Shown one piece after another: positions 1 through 9,216 of a stretch of DNA of 64,000 bases. Under the pieces are notes generated by a model. The model had not been told where the DNA came from. It saw nothing but the letters and a program-made list of their open reading frames with translations, and made no database searches. Origin of the DNA: Marinobacter lipolyticus SM19. Lineage in GTDB: Bacteria > Pseudomonadota > Gammaproteobacteria > Pseudomonadales > Oleiphilaceae. The stretch is taken from assembly GCF_000397065.2 (NCBI RefSeq), contig NZ_KE007306.1, positions 165,314 to 229,313 of the forward strand. Reading direction: 5' to 3'. Position 1 is the stretch's first letter, and each line of letters begins with the position of its first letter. Position numbers and translations under genes: made by a program.

Positions 1-1257
1 ATGCAGGATCACACCAACGACCCGATCTGGAAGCAGGCTATAGCGGGCTCGCAAATGCTGCTGGTGGCCTTTGGCGCGCTGGTGCTGATGCCACTGATCA
101 CCGGCCTCGATCCCAACGTCGCCCTGTTTACTGCCGGCCTCGGCACGCTGATCTTCCACATCGTTACCGGCGGTCAAATTCCCATCTTTCTTGCCTCCTC
201 GTTTGCTTTTATCGCCCCGGTGATAGCTGCCAAGGGCCGTTTCGGCCTGGAAGAAACCATGGGCGGCCTGATGGCTGCAGGTATTCTCTATATCATTCTG
301 AGCGGTGCTGTCCGGCTTCGCGGTACCGGATTCGTTACCCGGCTGCTGCCACCCGTGGTGATCGGCCCAGTCATCATGGTGATCGGCCTGGGGCTTGCGC
401 CGGTGGCTGTGCATATGGCCTCGGGTCGTAGTGGCGACGGCGCCGCTGAACTGGTGCCCTATGACACAGCCATCTGGATTGCGATGATTTCCTTGGTGGT
501 GACCGTCATCATGTCGGTGTGGGCAAAAGGCATTTTCCGCCTGATTCCTATCATGTTTGGCGTGATCGTCGGCTATACCCTCTCCGCTTTTGCCGGCGTC
601 GTGGATCTGACGCCCGTGCGCGAGGCACCCTGGTTCGCCGTTCCGAATTTTGTCGCACCGGCCTTCAGCTGGAGCGCCATCCTGTTCATGATCCCGGTGG
701 CTATTGCACCGGCCATTGAACACATTGGCGACATCCTTGCCATCGGCAACGTGACCCGCAAGAACTACCTGGAAAAGCCTGGCCTGCACCGCACCCTGCT
801 GGGTGACGGCCTGGCCACCAGCGCTGCATCCCTGCTGGGCGGACCACCCAACACCACCTACTCGGAAGTCACAGGCGCCGTGGTACTGACCCGCAATTTC
901 AACCCGAAAGTGATGTGGTGGGCCGCGATCATTGCGATTACCCTGGCCTTCGTCGGCAAATTCGGCGCGGCCCTGCAAACCATCCCGGTACCGGTAATGG
1001 GCGGCATCCTCTGCCTGCTGTTCGGCTCCATTGCGGTGGTCGGCCTGAATACCCTGATCCGCCACCAGGTCGACCTGTCCCAGTCGCGCAACCTGGTGAT
1101 CGTTGCCATCACCCTGGTGTTCGGCATCGGCGGCATGGCCATCGGCCAGTTCGAAGGCATTGCCCTGAGCGCCGTGGTGGCGGTTGCCCTTAACCTGATA
1201 CTGCCAGGCACACGTGAAGCCTGGGGAAAGGCCATCTATGAGCAAAAAGCCGACTGA
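1..1257 (+). CDS. uraA: Uracil permease, NCS2 family (UraA-like)
   Basis: This is an inner-membrane nucleobase:cation symporter of the NCS2/UraA family, predicted to import uracil or a related base by proton symport. The 418-residue product is close to the usual length of about 430 and is hydrophobic throughout, with many predicted membrane segments. The N-terminal stretch [20 protein letters not shown] and the later [10 protein letters not shown] segment are typical; the latter is the family's substrate-site loop. The ATG is the first base of the window, so its ribosome-binding site and any upstream start cannot be seen. The 3' end overlaps the next gene by 20 nt, which suggests co-transcription. 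The family is sure; uracil rather than another base is inferred. Confidence 0.9.
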   Translation: MQDHTNDPIWKQAIAGSQMLLVAFGALVLMPLITGLDPNVALFTAGLGTLIFHIVTGGQIPIFLASSFAFIAPVIAAKGRFGLEETMGGLMAAGILYIILSGAVRLRGTGFVTRLLPPVVIGPVIMVIGLGLAPVAVHMASGRSGDGAAELVPYDTAIWIAMISLVVTVIMSVWAKGIFRLIPIMFGVIVGYTLSAFAGVVDLTPVREAPWFAVPNFVAPAFSWSAILFMIPVAIAPAIEHIGDILAIGNVTRKNYLEKPGLHRTLLGDGLATSAASLLGGPPNTTYSEVTGAVVLTRNFNPKVMWWAAIIAITLAFVGKFGAALQTIPVPVMGGILCLLFGSIAVVGLNTLIRHQVDLSQSRNLVIVAITLVFGIGGMAIGQFEGIALSAVVAVALNLILPGTREAWGKAIYEQKAD

Positions 1258-2092
1258 CAGTTCCGGCATCAGCTTTACCGCCCTCTACACCGGTGCCGTC
1301 TGGCACCGGAACGGGCTGTCCGATGACGTCCTGACCACCGAACAGGGTCGTTGGCTCTATCACCTGATGAGCCCCTTCGAAACCGCCAGCAAGGCGGCCA
1401 TCGGCGGCAACATCCGCACCTTCCTGCTGCAACGGCACCTGATCATCGACCATTTGATCGACCAGGCGATTCAGGAAGACGACGTCGACCAGGTACTGGA
1501 AATCGCCTGCGGCATGTCCCCCAGAGGCATCCGATTGCGGGAGAAACACCCAGGCATCAAAATGGTCGAAGCCGATTTGCCCGACATGGCCGCCCGCAAA
1601 GCGGCCCGCCTCCTGGCGGCAGGTCACCTCGGCGAGCAACACCAGGTCACCCCCATTGATATCCTGGCCGACAGCGGCGAGAACACCCTGGAAGCCGTAG
1701 TCGCCCGCACCTTCAACAACACCAAACCTATAGTGGTCGTCACCGAGGGGCTGACCAGCTACTTCTCCCTGGAAGTCATCACCGAATTCTGGAAACGCCT
1801 GGCCAAAATCCTGGCTGACCGCCCCGGTTCGGTGTACCTCTCAGAAAGTTACCTGATGCCAAAGCAACCGCTGCTACGTTCTTCCCTCAAAACCCTCGGA
1901 GGCCTCCTGGGCACCATGACACGCAGCCAGGTCAGCTTCCACTTCGACGATGACCAGCAGGCGCGAAACCACTTCCAGGCCAGCGGGTTCCCTTCCGTTC
2001 GCGTCTACAACCCCAGCGAGTTCTACGGCCTGCTGCCAATCCCTGAAAGCCGGCATGATCCTATGGTTCGGGTTATTGGTGCTCGGGTCTGA
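1238..2092 (+). CDS. Class I SAM-dependent methyltransferase-like protein (leucine carboxyl methyltransferase type)
   Basis: This 284-residue protein resembles the LCMT/PPM-type SAM methyltransferases. VLEIACGMSPRGIRLREKHP is a glycine-rich SAM-binding loop (motif I), followed by an acidic strand end (MVEADLPDM) and VVVTEGLTSYFSLEVI, a segment seen in this family. The ATG at 1238 is preferred because GGGGAAAG lies 7 nt upstream; an in-frame GTG at 1214 would add 8 residues. It overlaps the permease stop by 20 nt, so the two are probably one transcript. The substrate is unknown, and no link to pyrimidine metabolism is visible beyond this adjacency. Confidence 0.75.
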   Translation: MSKKPTDSSGISFTALYTGAVWHRNGLSDDVLTTEQGRWLYHLMSPFETASKAAIGGNIRTFLLQRHLIIDHLIDQAIQEDDVDQVLEIACGMSPRGIRLREKHPGIKMVEADLPDMAARKAARLLAAGHLGEQHQVTPIDILADSGENTLEAVVARTFNNTKPIVVVTEGLTSYFSLEVITEFWKRLAKILADRPGSVYLSESYLMPKQPLLRSSLKTLGGLLGTMTRSQVSFHFDDDQQARNHFQASGFPSVRVYNPSEFYGLLPIPESRHDPMVRVIGARV

Positions 2093-2111
2093 GTTTGGGC
2101 TTTTTGATCTT

Positions 2112-2267
2112 GTAGCCTGACGGTTTCGGTGAAGGGTGGTTGTGGTTGCCCCCTCCCAAAAATTTCGGAGGCCATGGATGGCCGGAGAGAAGCGCACATG
2201 GATGTGCTCGTAGCGGTTTTTGGGAGGGGGCAACCACAACCACCCTACCCCACAACCATCAGGCTAC
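2112..2267. repeat. Long extragenic palindrome between convergent genes (type 2 core)
   Basis: Arms 2134-2162 and 2217-2245 are a perfect 29-bp inverted repeat that starts GGGTGGTTGTGGTTG and ends CCTCCCAAAAA. The pairing extends imperfectly outward, with GTAGCCTGA at 2112-2120 matching TCAGGCTAC at 2259-2267. The 54-nt loop contains two smaller ATGGAT-centred palindromes (GGCCATGGATGGCC and GCACATGGATGTGC). It fills the gap between the convergent methyltransferase and flhB genes, so it may terminate both transcripts. The A/T tract lies at the inner end of the stem, unlike a classical intrinsic terminator. Confidence 0.8.
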
Positions 2268-2277
2268 GAAAACAAGC

Positions 2278-3414
2278 TCAAACATCCCGCCGCATATCCG
2301 GCGGAATCGGAAAGTCCGGTATACCGGGCCGGTCACCGCGCCCCTTGCGGAACTGCCGCAGCTGGAAGACGTAGGCCAGCACCTGGGCAATGGCCATGTA
2401 GAGGCCATCGGGAATCTCTCCCCCGACCTCGGTGTTGTGATACACCGCCCGGGTCAGCGGCGGCGTTCTCAGAATCTCGACTTTGTTCTCGCGGGCAATC
2501 TCCATGATCTTGAACGCCATCTCATCAGCGCCCTTGGCCACCACAATCGGCGCCGCCATGGATTTTTGGTCATACTTCAGGGCCACGGCATAATGGGTCG
2601 GGTTGGTGATGACCACATCGGCGCCCGGCACGTCCTGCATCATCCGGCGCTGGGCCATTTCACGTTGCAGTTGGCGGATACGGCCCTTCACTTCCGGCTT
2701 ACCTTCGGTGTCCTTGAACTCGTCTTTCACCTCCTGCTTTGTCATGCGCAGTTTCTTCTGGTGATCGAAGATCTGGAACGGCACATCGATGGCGGCGATG
2801 ATGATAGTCGCGGCAGACAGGAAGAAGAAGGTCCATCCCAGGGTCCAGAGTACATGCTCCATGGCCGGGATCGCAGGTTCCTCGGCAATGCTCAGCAGAT
2901 CGTCTGTCCGCAGATTGAGGATCAGGATAGCGAGTGCCAGCACCAGCCCCACTTTCAGGATGGCCTTGACCAGTTCGATCACCGACCGCAGGGAGAACAT
3001 GCGTTTCAGGCCCTTGATCGGGTCCATGCGGTTGAGCTTGGGCGCTATGGCTTTGCCGCTGAACAACAGGCCGCCGATACCGATGGAGCCGGCGATGGCG
3101 GCAACCAGGAGCAGGATCAGGATCGGTGACAGGGCAAGTGCCGCTTCTTTGGCGGAGGCCAGGAGCTGTATGCTCATGTGGCGGGTATCGAAGATGGCGG
3201 AGCGTTCCAGGACGAAGCTGTCGCGCATGATGTTTTCGAGGGAGGCGCCCAGGCTGGCGCCAAACATCAGCAGGCCGCCAGCACCGGCCATCAGCACGGC
3301 CATGGTGGCCAGCTCTTTCGAACGGGCGGTCTGGCCGTCCTCCTTGGCTTTTTCCAGCCTTCGGGGGGTGGCCTCTTCCGTTTTTTCCTGACTGTTGTCG
3401 TTTTCTTCAGCCAT
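2278..3414 (-). CDS. flhB: Flagellar type III export switch protein FlhB
   Basis: FlhB is the export-gate protein that switches substrate class from rod/hook to filament. The 378-residue product has a charged N-terminus (EKTEEATPRRLEKAKEDGQ), four hydrophobic segments between about residues 33 and 215, and the autocleavage motif NPTH at 271-274, followed by YAVALKYD. The ATG shares its A with the fliR stop codon (TGATG), which indicates translational coupling. It is the last gene of this flagellar run. flhA, which often follows, is absent from the window; downstream lies only a palindrome and convergent genes. Confidence 0.97.
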   Translation of the reverse strand: MAEENDNSQEKTEEATPRRLEKAKEDGQTARSKELATMAVLMAGAGGLLMFGASLGASLENIMRDSFVLERSAIFDTRHMSIQLLASAKEAALALSPILILLLVAAIAGSIGIGGLLFSGKAIAPKLNRMDPIKGLKRMFSLRSVIELVKAILKVGLVLALAILILNLRTDDLLSIAEEPAIPAMEHVLWTLGWTFFFLSAATIIIAAIDVPFQIFDHQKKLRMTKQEVKDEFKDTEGKPEVKGRIRQLQREMAQRRMMQDVPGADVVITNPTHYAVALKYDQKSMAAPIVVAKGADEMAFKIMEIARENKVEILRTPPLTRAVYHNTEVGGEIPDGLYMAIAQVLAYVFQLRQFRKGRGDRPGIPDFPIPPDMRRDV

Positions 3415-4199
3415 CAGGGCTGCCCTTGCAGGTTCCGCATGAACTCAAAGGTTTCTCGAGTGTACTGTTCGAAGTGCGGCAGAAAATTGGCGTGCAGCAC
3501 CCATATGGAGAACAGTCCAAAAATCAGGCCAATTGGAAAGCCCAGGGCGAAAATATTCATCTGAGGGGCCGCTCGGGTCATCACGCCGAACGCAATACTG
3601 ACGATCAGAACGGCGGAGACCGCGGGTAATGCGAGCAGCATGGCGGACACGAACATCCAGCTGACGCGGTGTGCCAGTTCCCAGACCCCGACCTGACCCA
3701 GGCCTTCAAAGCCGACAGGCAGCGTCCGGAAGCTTTCGATGAAAATTTCGAACATCACCAGATGGCCGTTCATGGCGAGGAACAGCAGGGTGATGGTGAT
3801 GGTGTAGATCTGGGATAGCACCGGGACGTTGACGCCGTTGGCGGGGTCGACCATGGAGGCGAAGCCCAGGCCCATTTGCATGGCGATCATCTGGCCGGCG
3901 ACGACGAAGAGTTGCCACAGAGCGGTCATGGCGAATCCCATGCCCACGCCGATGAGAATTTGTTGCAGGGTGATCACCACTGCGTCGGCACTGAATGCTT
4001 CCACCTGGGGTGCCGGCGGGAGCAACGGCACGATGAGGATGGTGATGAGCAGGGCCAGCCCCAGGCGTGCTCTGGCCGGTACCAACTGAGTGCCGAAGAT
4101 GGGGACGACCATCAGGAAACTCGCGATGCGAAACAGGGGCCAAAGGTGCTGTCCAACCCACTGGCCGATCAGGTCAGCGCTGATTTCGGTCGGTATCAT
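3414..4199 (-). CDS. fliR: Flagellar type III export protein FliR
   Basis: FliR is an integral membrane subunit of the flagellar export gate (FliPQR pore complex). The 261-residue product has about six hydrophobic segments and the family segment GMGFAMTALWQLFVVAGQMI around the middle. The ATG at 4199 is chosen, 3 nt after the fliQ stop; a TTG directly abutting that stop is possible but less likely. Its stop overlaps the flhB start as TGATG. Length, composition and its place between fliQ and flhB all agree with FliR. Confidence 0.96.
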   Translation of the reverse strand: MIPTEISADLIGQWVGQHLWPLFRIASFLMVVPIFGTQLVPARARLGLALLITILIVPLLPPAPQVEAFSADAVVITLQQILIGVGMGFAMTALWQLFVVAGQMIAMQMGLGFASMVDPANGVNVPVLSQIYTITITLLFLAMNGHLVMFEIFIESFRTLPVGFEGLGQVGVWELAHRVSWMFVSAMLLALPAVSAVLIVSIAFGVMTRAAPQMNIFALGFPIGLIFGLFSIWVLHANFLPHFEQYTRETFEFMRNLQGQP

Positions 4200-4202
4200 C
4201 AA

Positions 4203-4472
4203 TCAGCCAATCAGGTAGGGAATGCTGGTTATCAAGCCTTCCGCGTGATCGAGCAGTTTGGTCAACATCCACGGGCCGGCGGCGATGATGACGATCAGGG
4301 TAACCATCAGTCGCGGCAGGAAACTGAGGGTCTGTTCGTTGATCTGTGTAGCGGCCTGGAAGGTGCTGACCACCAGACCGATCACCAGGCCAGGGCCGAT
4401 GATGACGCCAGACAACAACACGATCATCCACAACGCTTCACGGACGATGTCTATGACGGTTTCCGGGGTCAT
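4203..4472 (-). CDS. fliQ: Flagellar type III export protein FliQ
   Basis: FliQ is the small helical-hairpin subunit of the export gate that winds around FliP/FliR. The product has 89 residues (family about 89), with two hydrophobic helices at roughly residues 15-40 and 52-76, and begins MTPETVIDIVREALWMIVLL. VVSTFQAATQINEQTLSFLP is the conserved hairpin turn. It lies 9 nt after fliP and just before fliR, in the usual order. Confidence 0.97.
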   Translation of the reverse strand: MTPETVIDIVREALWMIVLLSGVIIGPGLVIGLVVSTFQAATQINEQTLSFLPRLMVTLIVIIAAGPWMLTKLLDHAEGLITSIPYLIG

Positions 4473-4481
4473 ACGCGGCTC

Positions 4482-5246
4482 CTATATCCCGTAACTGGCG
4501 GCCAATGTACCCATGATCAACGCCCAGCCGTCCACCAGGACGAAGAGCATGATCTTGAACGGCAGCGAGATAATGATCGGTGACAGCATCATCATGCCCA
4601 TGGCCATCAGCACGCTGGCCACGACCATGTCGATGATCAGGAAGGGAATAAACAGTATGAAGCCAATCTGGAAGGCGGTTTTCAGCTCGCTGGTGACAAA
4701 CGCGGGCAACAGCACCCAGAAGGACACATCCTCCGGCGAATCATACTGTTCGTCCGCAATACGCATAAACAGCCCGAGGTCGCTTTCCCGGGTCTGGCCC
4801 AACATGAATTGGCGGAACGGCATGCTGGCGCGTTCGACCGCTTCCAGCGAGGTAATCTCTTCGGTCATATAGGGTTGCAGGCCAACCCGGTTTGCCTCTT
4901 CCAGTACTGGTTTCATGATGAAGATACTGAGGAACAGGGCCAGCCCCAAGAGAATCTGGTTGGACGGAGTCGCTTGCAACCCCAGGGCCTGACGCAGGAT
5001 GGCAAACACGACGATGATGCGGGTGAACGACGTCATCATCATCAACATGGCTGGCAGAAACGTCAGCGCGGTCATCAGCGCCAGGATCTGCAGGGTAACG
5101 GAATACTCCTGCACACCCTGCTCCTCGCCCGGAGTCATGGTAAACGCGGGAATGCCGGGAAGGTCCGCGAATACCGCCGGACTCCAGCCCGCCAACAGAA
5201 TCAGGGGTGTCAGGTAAAGGCATCGCTTCAGGTAAACCGGAATCAT
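4482..5246 (-). CDS. fliP: Flagellar type III export protein FliP
   Basis: FliP is the core pentameric subunit of the export-gate pore. The 254-residue product starts [20 protein letters not shown], a cleavable signal peptide as usual for FliP. It then has [20 protein letters not shown] and the conserved [20 protein letters not shown], followed by C-terminal hydrophobic helices. The ATG at 5246 is 4 nt after the fliO stop and is preferred over an upstream in-frame extension to 5291 that would run into fliO. It belongs to the overlapping fliL-to-flhB run. Confidence 0.97.
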   Translation of the reverse strand: MIPVYLKRCLYLTPLILLAGWSPAVFADLPGIPAFTMTPGEEQGVQEYSVTLQILALMTALTFLPAMLMMMTSFTRIIVVFAILRQALGLQATPSNQILLGLALFLSIFIMKPVLEEANRVGLQPYMTEEITSLEAVERASMPFRQFMLGQTRESDLGLFMRIADEQYDSPEDVSFWVLLPAFVTSELKTAFQIGFILFIPFLIIDMVVASVLMAMGMMMLSPIIISLPFKIMLFVLVDGWALIMGTLAASYGI

Positions 5247-5250
5247 CGGG

Positions 5251-5727
5251 TCAGCCTTCCTTCGATGATGGAGCGTTCCAGGACTTGCCAATCATGCCCT
5301 GCAGGCGGCGGGCAAAGTCACTGGAAGAGCCCTGGCCAGGGGTAACGACCGGCTCGTCAAACACGTGCAGGGTGCGGATGGCGGAAGGGGTGATGCCCAC
5401 CAGTATCTGCGTACCACCCACGTCGATCAGGGCGATACGTTCCCGGGCGCCCAAAGCCATGACGGAAACCACCTTGATGGCCTGGTTGTTCATGCCGGTC
5501 ATACCATTCATGCGACGAATGATCCAGGCGCAGCCGTATATGATCGCAATGACCGCAAGCAGGCCTCCGCCCAGGCTCAGCATGGTGATCAGAGTGTCCG
5601 GAGCCCGATTACTCTCTTCCCGCACGGGGGGTTCTTCTGCCAGTGCCAATACTGGCAGCAATCCAGCCAGGACAACCATGCCGAAGCCGCGCCAGCGCCG
5701 GCTGAAGAGTCCGCTCATCTGCGCCAT
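5251..5727 (-). CDS. fliO: Flagellar biosynthesis protein FliO
   Basis: FliO is a scaffold that stabilises FliP during gate assembly. The 158-residue product starts [19 protein letters not shown], has a signal-like hydrophobic stretch, a second membrane segment around residues 50-70 ([20 protein letters not shown]), and a small cytoplasmic domain with the motif [20 protein letters not shown] typical of FliO. The ATG at 5727 lies directly after the fliN stop. Longer in-frame starts up to 5883 lie inside fliN and are rejected; an ATG at 5718 is a near alternative. Confidence 0.93.
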   Translation of the reverse strand: MAQMSGLFSRRWRGFGMVVLAGLLPVLALAEEPPVREESNRAPDTLITMLSLGGGLLAVIAIIYGCAWIIRRMNGMTGMNNQAIKVVSVMALGARERIALIDVGGTQILVGITPSAIRTLHVFDEPVVTPGQGSSSDFARRLQGMIGKSWNAPSSKEG

Positions 5728-5728
5728 A

Positions 5729-6232
5729 CTACTTCTGCAACCGCTTGATCCGCTCGCCCGGACTGATGACGTCGGTGAGTCGAATGCCGAACTTTTCGTT
5801 AACCATGACAACCTCACCATGGGCGATAAGGGTGCCATTAACCAGTACATCCAGAGGTTCACCCGCCAGGCGATCCAGCTCAATAACGGAGCCCTGATTC
5901 AACTGCAACAGGTTACGAATCGGAATCTGGGTGTTGCCCACTTCCATCGAAATTGTGACTGGAATGTCCAGAATGACGTCCATATCCGGCGCAGGTCCAC
6001 TGCCGTGGGTCACACCGGTGGTTTCATCGAACTCCTCCATCGGCGCGGCGCGGACGTTGTCATCGCTACCCTCGCCTTCCTCGGACGGCTCCGCTTCAGC
6101 CATGGCCGCGGCCCATTCATCCTCGCGGGAACCGCCGTCGTCACCGGACTCTTCCATGGCGGATTCCCACTCAGCTGCGAGCTTTTCGTCTTCGCTCAGT
6201 TCCTGATCGTCTTTTTTGTCGTCGTCAGCCAT
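5729..6232 (-). CDS. fliN: Flagellar motor switch protein FliN
   Basis: FliN forms part of the C-ring with FliM and docks the export ATPase complex. The 167-residue product has a very acidic N-terminal half of about 85 residues (MADDDKKDDQELSEDEKLAA onward) and a C-terminal SpoA domain (ILDIPVTISMEVGNTQIPIR, then VNEKFGIRLTDVISPGERI). The length is larger than the E. coli protein (137) because of the acidic extension, as in Pseudomonas. It overlaps fliM by 8 nt. Confidence 0.97.
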   Translation of the reverse strand: MADDDKKDDQELSEDEKLAAEWESAMEESGDDGGSREDEWAAAMAEAEPSEEGEGSDDNVRAAPMEEFDETTGVTHGSGPAPDMDVILDIPVTISMEVGNTQIPIRNLLQLNQGSVIELDRLAGEPLDVLVNGTLIAHGEVVMVNEKFGIRLTDVISPGERIKRLQK

Positions 6233-7223
6233 TGCGTCCCACCTTCAGTTGTTTCTTGACCCTGGGCAGCGTTGCCCGTTCGTGAATTCTCAGTGCCAGT
6301 TTTCCGTCACGGGTTCCCATGGTGGCCTTGTAGATCGGAATGCCATTGGCGGTGACCGTCAGAAAATCGGGAACTTCCACCGGTATGATGTCACCGGCCT
6401 TCATCTTGGCGATGTCACGCAATGATATCCGTCGGCGACAGACCGTGGAGTTGACCGGCACGTTGACTTCCTTGATGTCTTCCTGCAAGGCGTTGACCCA
6501 GCGTTCATCAACATCGTCAATGTCACTCTGAACCCCGGCATCCAGTACATCCCGAATGGGCTCTATCATGGAGTATGGCAGCGCCATATGCAGTTCACCG
6601 CCACCACCATCCAGCTCGATGTGGAATGTGCTCACAACCACCACTTCGCTGGGGCTGACGATGTTTGCCATGGCGGGATTCACCTCAGAACTGAGGTACT
6701 CAAAATCCACCTTCAGTACGGCATGCCAGGCTTCCTTCATGTCATGGAAAACCTGATCCAATACCATCTGCACTATGCGGGTTTCGGTTGGCGTAAATTC
6801 GCGACCTTCGATCTTGGCGTGCCGTCCCTCGCCGCCAAAGAAGTTATCCACCAGTTTGAATACCAGCTTGGCGTCCAGAACAAACAGGGAAGTCCCCCGC
6901 AGTGGGCGGATCTTGCACAGGTTGAGACTGGTAGGCACATACAGAGTGTGTATGTACTCCCCGAACTTCATGATCTGTACGCCCCCGGTCGAGACGTCGG
7001 CATTCCTGCGCAGCAGGTTGAACAGACTGATTCGGGTGTAACGGGCGAAACGCTCGTTGATCATTTCGAGGGTGGGCATCCGCCCACGGACGATCCGGTC
7101 CTGGCTGGCAAGGTCATAGGACTTTATACCGGCTTCATCGGTTTCCTCATAGGTATCGATATCCCCATCATCCACACCGTGGAGAAGGGCATCGATTTCA
7201 TCCTGTGACAGTAGGTCCTGCAT
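6225..7223 (-). CDS. fliM: Flagellar motor switch protein FliM
   Basis: FliM is the C-ring protein that binds phospho-CheY and sets rotation direction. The 332-residue product begins with the short CheY-binding peptide MQDLLSQDEIDALL, followed by a CheC-like middle domain (including the RNADVSTGG region) and a C-terminal SpoA domain ending KLALRIHERATLPRVKKQLK. The length matches the family (about 330). It lies between fliL (39-nt gap) and fliN (8-nt overlap). Confidence 0.98.
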   Translation of the reverse strand: MQDLLSQDEIDALLHGVDDGDIDTYEETDEAGIKSYDLASQDRIVRGRMPTLEMINERFARYTRISLFNLLRRNADVSTGGVQIMKFGEYIHTLYVPTSLNLCKIRPLRGTSLFVLDAKLVFKLVDNFFGGEGRHAKIEGREFTPTETRIVQMVLDQVFHDMKEAWHAVLKVDFEYLSSEVNPAMANIVSPSEVVVVSTFHIELDGGGGELHMALPYSMIEPIRDVLDAGVQSDIDDVDERWVNALQEDIKEVNVPVNSTVCRRRISLRDIAKMKAGDIIPVEVPDFLTVTANGIPIYKATMGTRDGKLALRIHERATLPRVKKQLKVGRNG

Positions 7224-7262
7224 ACGTTTTCCTGCCCTGACAAGCCGCCCGTTACCGGGGCC

Positions 7263-7775
7263 CTATTGCACCACAAAATTCCTGAACAGCACTCGTGTCA
7301 GAGGCGCTTCCCCTTCTTCCTCGAGCACCTGATTGACAGTCTGCAGCATGCGGTCGGCCAACGCGGTCCTGCCTTCCGGGGTCTGCAACTCCATAAAGTC
7401 GCTGTTTCCAAGCAGCGAAACCAGCTGACTGCGAATCAATGGCCGATGCAGCTCAGCAGCCGCCAGTGTCTGTTCGCTATTGGCTTCCAGCGAAAGATGG
7501 ACCTGAGCGTAACGCTGACGGCCGCCATCCGCCTGGATGGTTGTTACCAATGCCTTCTCGATATCCAGATAGACACTGGGTTCGAATACGCTGACCGCCT
7601 CTTCATCTCCAGACGCACCGTCGTCGCTCATCCCCGGCAGCCCCCCACCGAGGAACCAGAGGGTGCCGACCACAGAAAGCCCTACCGCCAGAATGATCAC
7701 CAGCACTAGCAAAATTATTAGCTTCAGCTTGCCCTTTTTGGCCGGCGGCGCTGCAGGGGTGTTGTTTTCAGCCAT
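7263..7775 (-). CDS. fliL: Flagellar basal body-associated protein FliL
   Basis: FliL is a single-pass inner-membrane protein around the stator that supports motor torque. The 170-residue product has a basic N-terminus (PAKKGKLK), one transmembrane helix at about residues 18-45 (LIILLVLVIILAVGLSVVGT), and a periplasmic domain ending LLQ-type EEGEAPLTRVLFRNFVVQ, the conserved FliL C-terminus. It is the first gene of the fliL-M-N-O-P-Q-R-flhB unit, and a sigma-54-type promoter sits about 63 nt upstream. Confidence 0.95.
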   Translation of the reverse strand: MAENNTPAAPPAKKGKLKLIILLVLVIILAVGLSVVGTLWFLGGGLPGMSDDGASGDEEAVSVFEPSVYLDIEKALVTTIQADGGRQRYAQVHLSLEANSEQTLAAAELHRPLIRSQLVSLLGNSDFMELQTPEGRTALADRMLQTVNQVLEEEGEAPLTRVLFRNFVVQ

Positions 7776-7837
7776 ATCCTTCCAATCGCCAAAAATCCGT
7801 CATCCGGATGGTTTATCGGTACTTACGGGGTATTCAA

Positions 7838-7851
7838 GCAAAGGTCGGGCC
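7838..7851 (-). promoter_or_regulatory. Sigma-54-type promoter of the fliL operon
   Basis: Read on the minus strand the site is TTGGCCCGACCTTTGCTT. The -24 GG lies at 7850-7851 and the -12 GC at 7838-7839, exactly 10 nt apart, with a good match to TGGCAC-N5-TTGCA. It lies 63 nt before the fliL ATG in a non-coding gap. Confidence 0.8.
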
Positions 7852-7925
7852 AAAAGCCCGATCCAGCTGATTCAGAACAGCAGTTTAGCGTTGTGGGGAA
7901 GGATGGGCAAAGGAGAATCGAGGAT

Positions 7926-7941
7926 GGGGCCCGAAGGCCCC
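7926..7941 (-). terminator. Possible hairpin terminator downstream of fliK
   Basis: GGGGCC and GGCCCC pair around a TTCG tetraloop (minus strand), 10 nt past the fliK stop. There is no proper T-tract, so termination here is only likely. It would separate fliK from the fliL promoter. Confidence 0.45.
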
Positions 7942-7951
7942 GCAGAACACT

Positions 7952-9121
7952 TCAGGCAAAAATATCTACTTCGCCTTTCCAGGTCAGATCAAGGTCGCCG
8001 GACTGTGCGCCAGGCTCATCGGAAGAGGCCTCAGCCACATCGTGACCGGAGCGGCTTTCAGGATTATCACTCTCGCCATCGCCCCCCTGTTCCTCGGTTT
8101 GTTGCCGGGACGAATCGGCCACATCGAACTGTTCCAGGGACAATCCCTGCTCGTTGAGCATGTCCCGCAAGCGGTGGCTATGCAGTTCCAACTGATCCCG
8201 GACCACCGGATTGGCGGAGTGTATCGTAATGTTTGCCTGCTCCTGCTGAACCTTGACCCGGACTTCCATGGGGCCCATATCTGGTGGCGTCAAATGGATT
8301 TCGGCAACGGACAATTTATTGGCAGTCAGCCAGGTCAGTTTCCCCACCAGCTTGTCGCCCCACTCGGCATGCCCGACCGGCACATCCACAGAGGTAGCAT
8401 ACCCCTTGAGTCCAGCAGCCTCTGCAGGCGGCCTGGCATTGACCAGCTGTTGAGCGGAGGAATCAGCCAGCGTTTGCAGCCTGCCGGCGGCAAGCAACGT
8501 GGTGCTGTCCTGGACGCGCCCGGACTCCGGGGTCAATGCCGTCAACGCTTCGGTTAGCTGAAAGCCGGTGTTCCCCGGCTGCCCGGGAGTCGTCATTTCA
8601 CCGGGCATGCCCGGCATTTTGCCCACGATACCTGCCAATCCCGGTATCACAGGTGCCTGTCCAATAACGGCTCCAGACTGCGCTGCACCGCCCGATGCAC
8701 CCGCGGCAGGAGTCAGTAATGCCTGCAAATCAGCAAAGGTCGGGATGACAAGTTCCTCAGGCATACCGGCTTCAAGCGGCTGCCCTTCCGGCACCTGGGT
8801 ATCTACCGATACCTCACTGTCGGATTCAGACGTCCGCACGGCTGCGCTGTCGTCCGTCCGCGTGCCACGAGCACCGTCTGCCCTGCCCGTGTTATCCACC
8901 CGGGCGTCCTTTCGGTCTTCAGGGTTGTTGCGAGCTTCCTGACGGCGTTGCGTCTGGTCGCGCTGATCCGCCTGTTTGCGATCCAATCGCTTTTGCTCGG
9001 CGCGGGAAATGGAATCAAACTGGCTATCGCCGGATTTTTCGTGACCCACCGGCGTTTTCTTGCCACCGGTATCGGGCTGCCCTCCCGGGGCTGGGGTTTG
9101 TGGTAAAACCATCTGGGACAT
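7952..9121 (-). CDS. fliK: Flagellar hook-length control protein FliK
   Basis: FliK is the secreted ruler that measures the hook and triggers the FlhB switch. The 389-residue product has a long low-complexity N-terminal region rich in Gln, Arg, Asp, Gly and Pro (an unfolded ruler). Its conserved C-terminal Flg_hook domain at about residues 255-345 contains LTPPDMGPMEVRVKV, then VVRDQLELHSHRLRDMLNEQ. The acidic tail is typical. It has its own sigma-54-type promoter upstream and lies between hptB and fliL. The N-terminal region is poorly conserved, so identity rests on the C-terminal domain and position. Confidence 0.93.
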   Translation of the reverse strand: MSQMVLPQTPAPGGQPDTGGKKTPVGHEKSGDSQFDSISRAEQKRLDRKQADQRDQTQRRQEARNNPEDRKDARVDNTGRADGARGTRTDDSAAVRTSESDSEVSVDTQVPEGQPLEAGMPEELVIPTFADLQALLTPAAGASGGAAQSGAVIGQAPVIPGLAGIVGKMPGMPGEMTTPGQPGNTGFQLTEALTALTPESGRVQDSTTLLAAGRLQTLADSSAQQLVNARPPAEAAGLKGYATSVDVPVGHAEWGDKLVGKLTWLTANKLSVAEIHLTPPDMGPMEVRVKVQQEQANITIHSANPVVRDQLELHSHRLRDMLNEQGLSLEQFDVADSSRQQTEEQGGDGESDNPESRSGHDVAEASSDEPGAQSGDLDLTWKGEVDIFA

Positions 9122-9182
9122 GGCAACCTCTTGCCGCTCAATCAGGGTTTGAGTTCAGTATTTCCTCGTTACCCGAATTACA

Positions 9183-9196
9183 GCAAAAGCGATGCC
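9183..9196 (-). promoter_or_regulatory. Sigma-54-type promoter of fliK
   Basis: On the minus strand the site reads ATGGCATCGCTTTTGCTG, with GG at 9195-9196 and GC at 9183-9184 separated by 10 nt. Both elements (TGGCA, TTGCT) are near consensus. It is 62 nt upstream of the fliK ATG, in the gap after hptB. Confidence 0.8.
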
Positions 9197-9216
9197 ATCC
9201 TTTGCAGAGCTGCGAA

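Noticed and set aside
2140..3129. Long plus-strand open frame of 329 codons
   Set aside because: It runs antisense through flhB, which has the NPTH motif and the expected length; codon composition of the plus frame is His/Arg/Gln rich with no domain.
5207..6259. Plus-strand open frame of 350 codons across fliO and fliN
   Set aside because: It is antisense to well-supported export and switch genes and has no recognisable motif.
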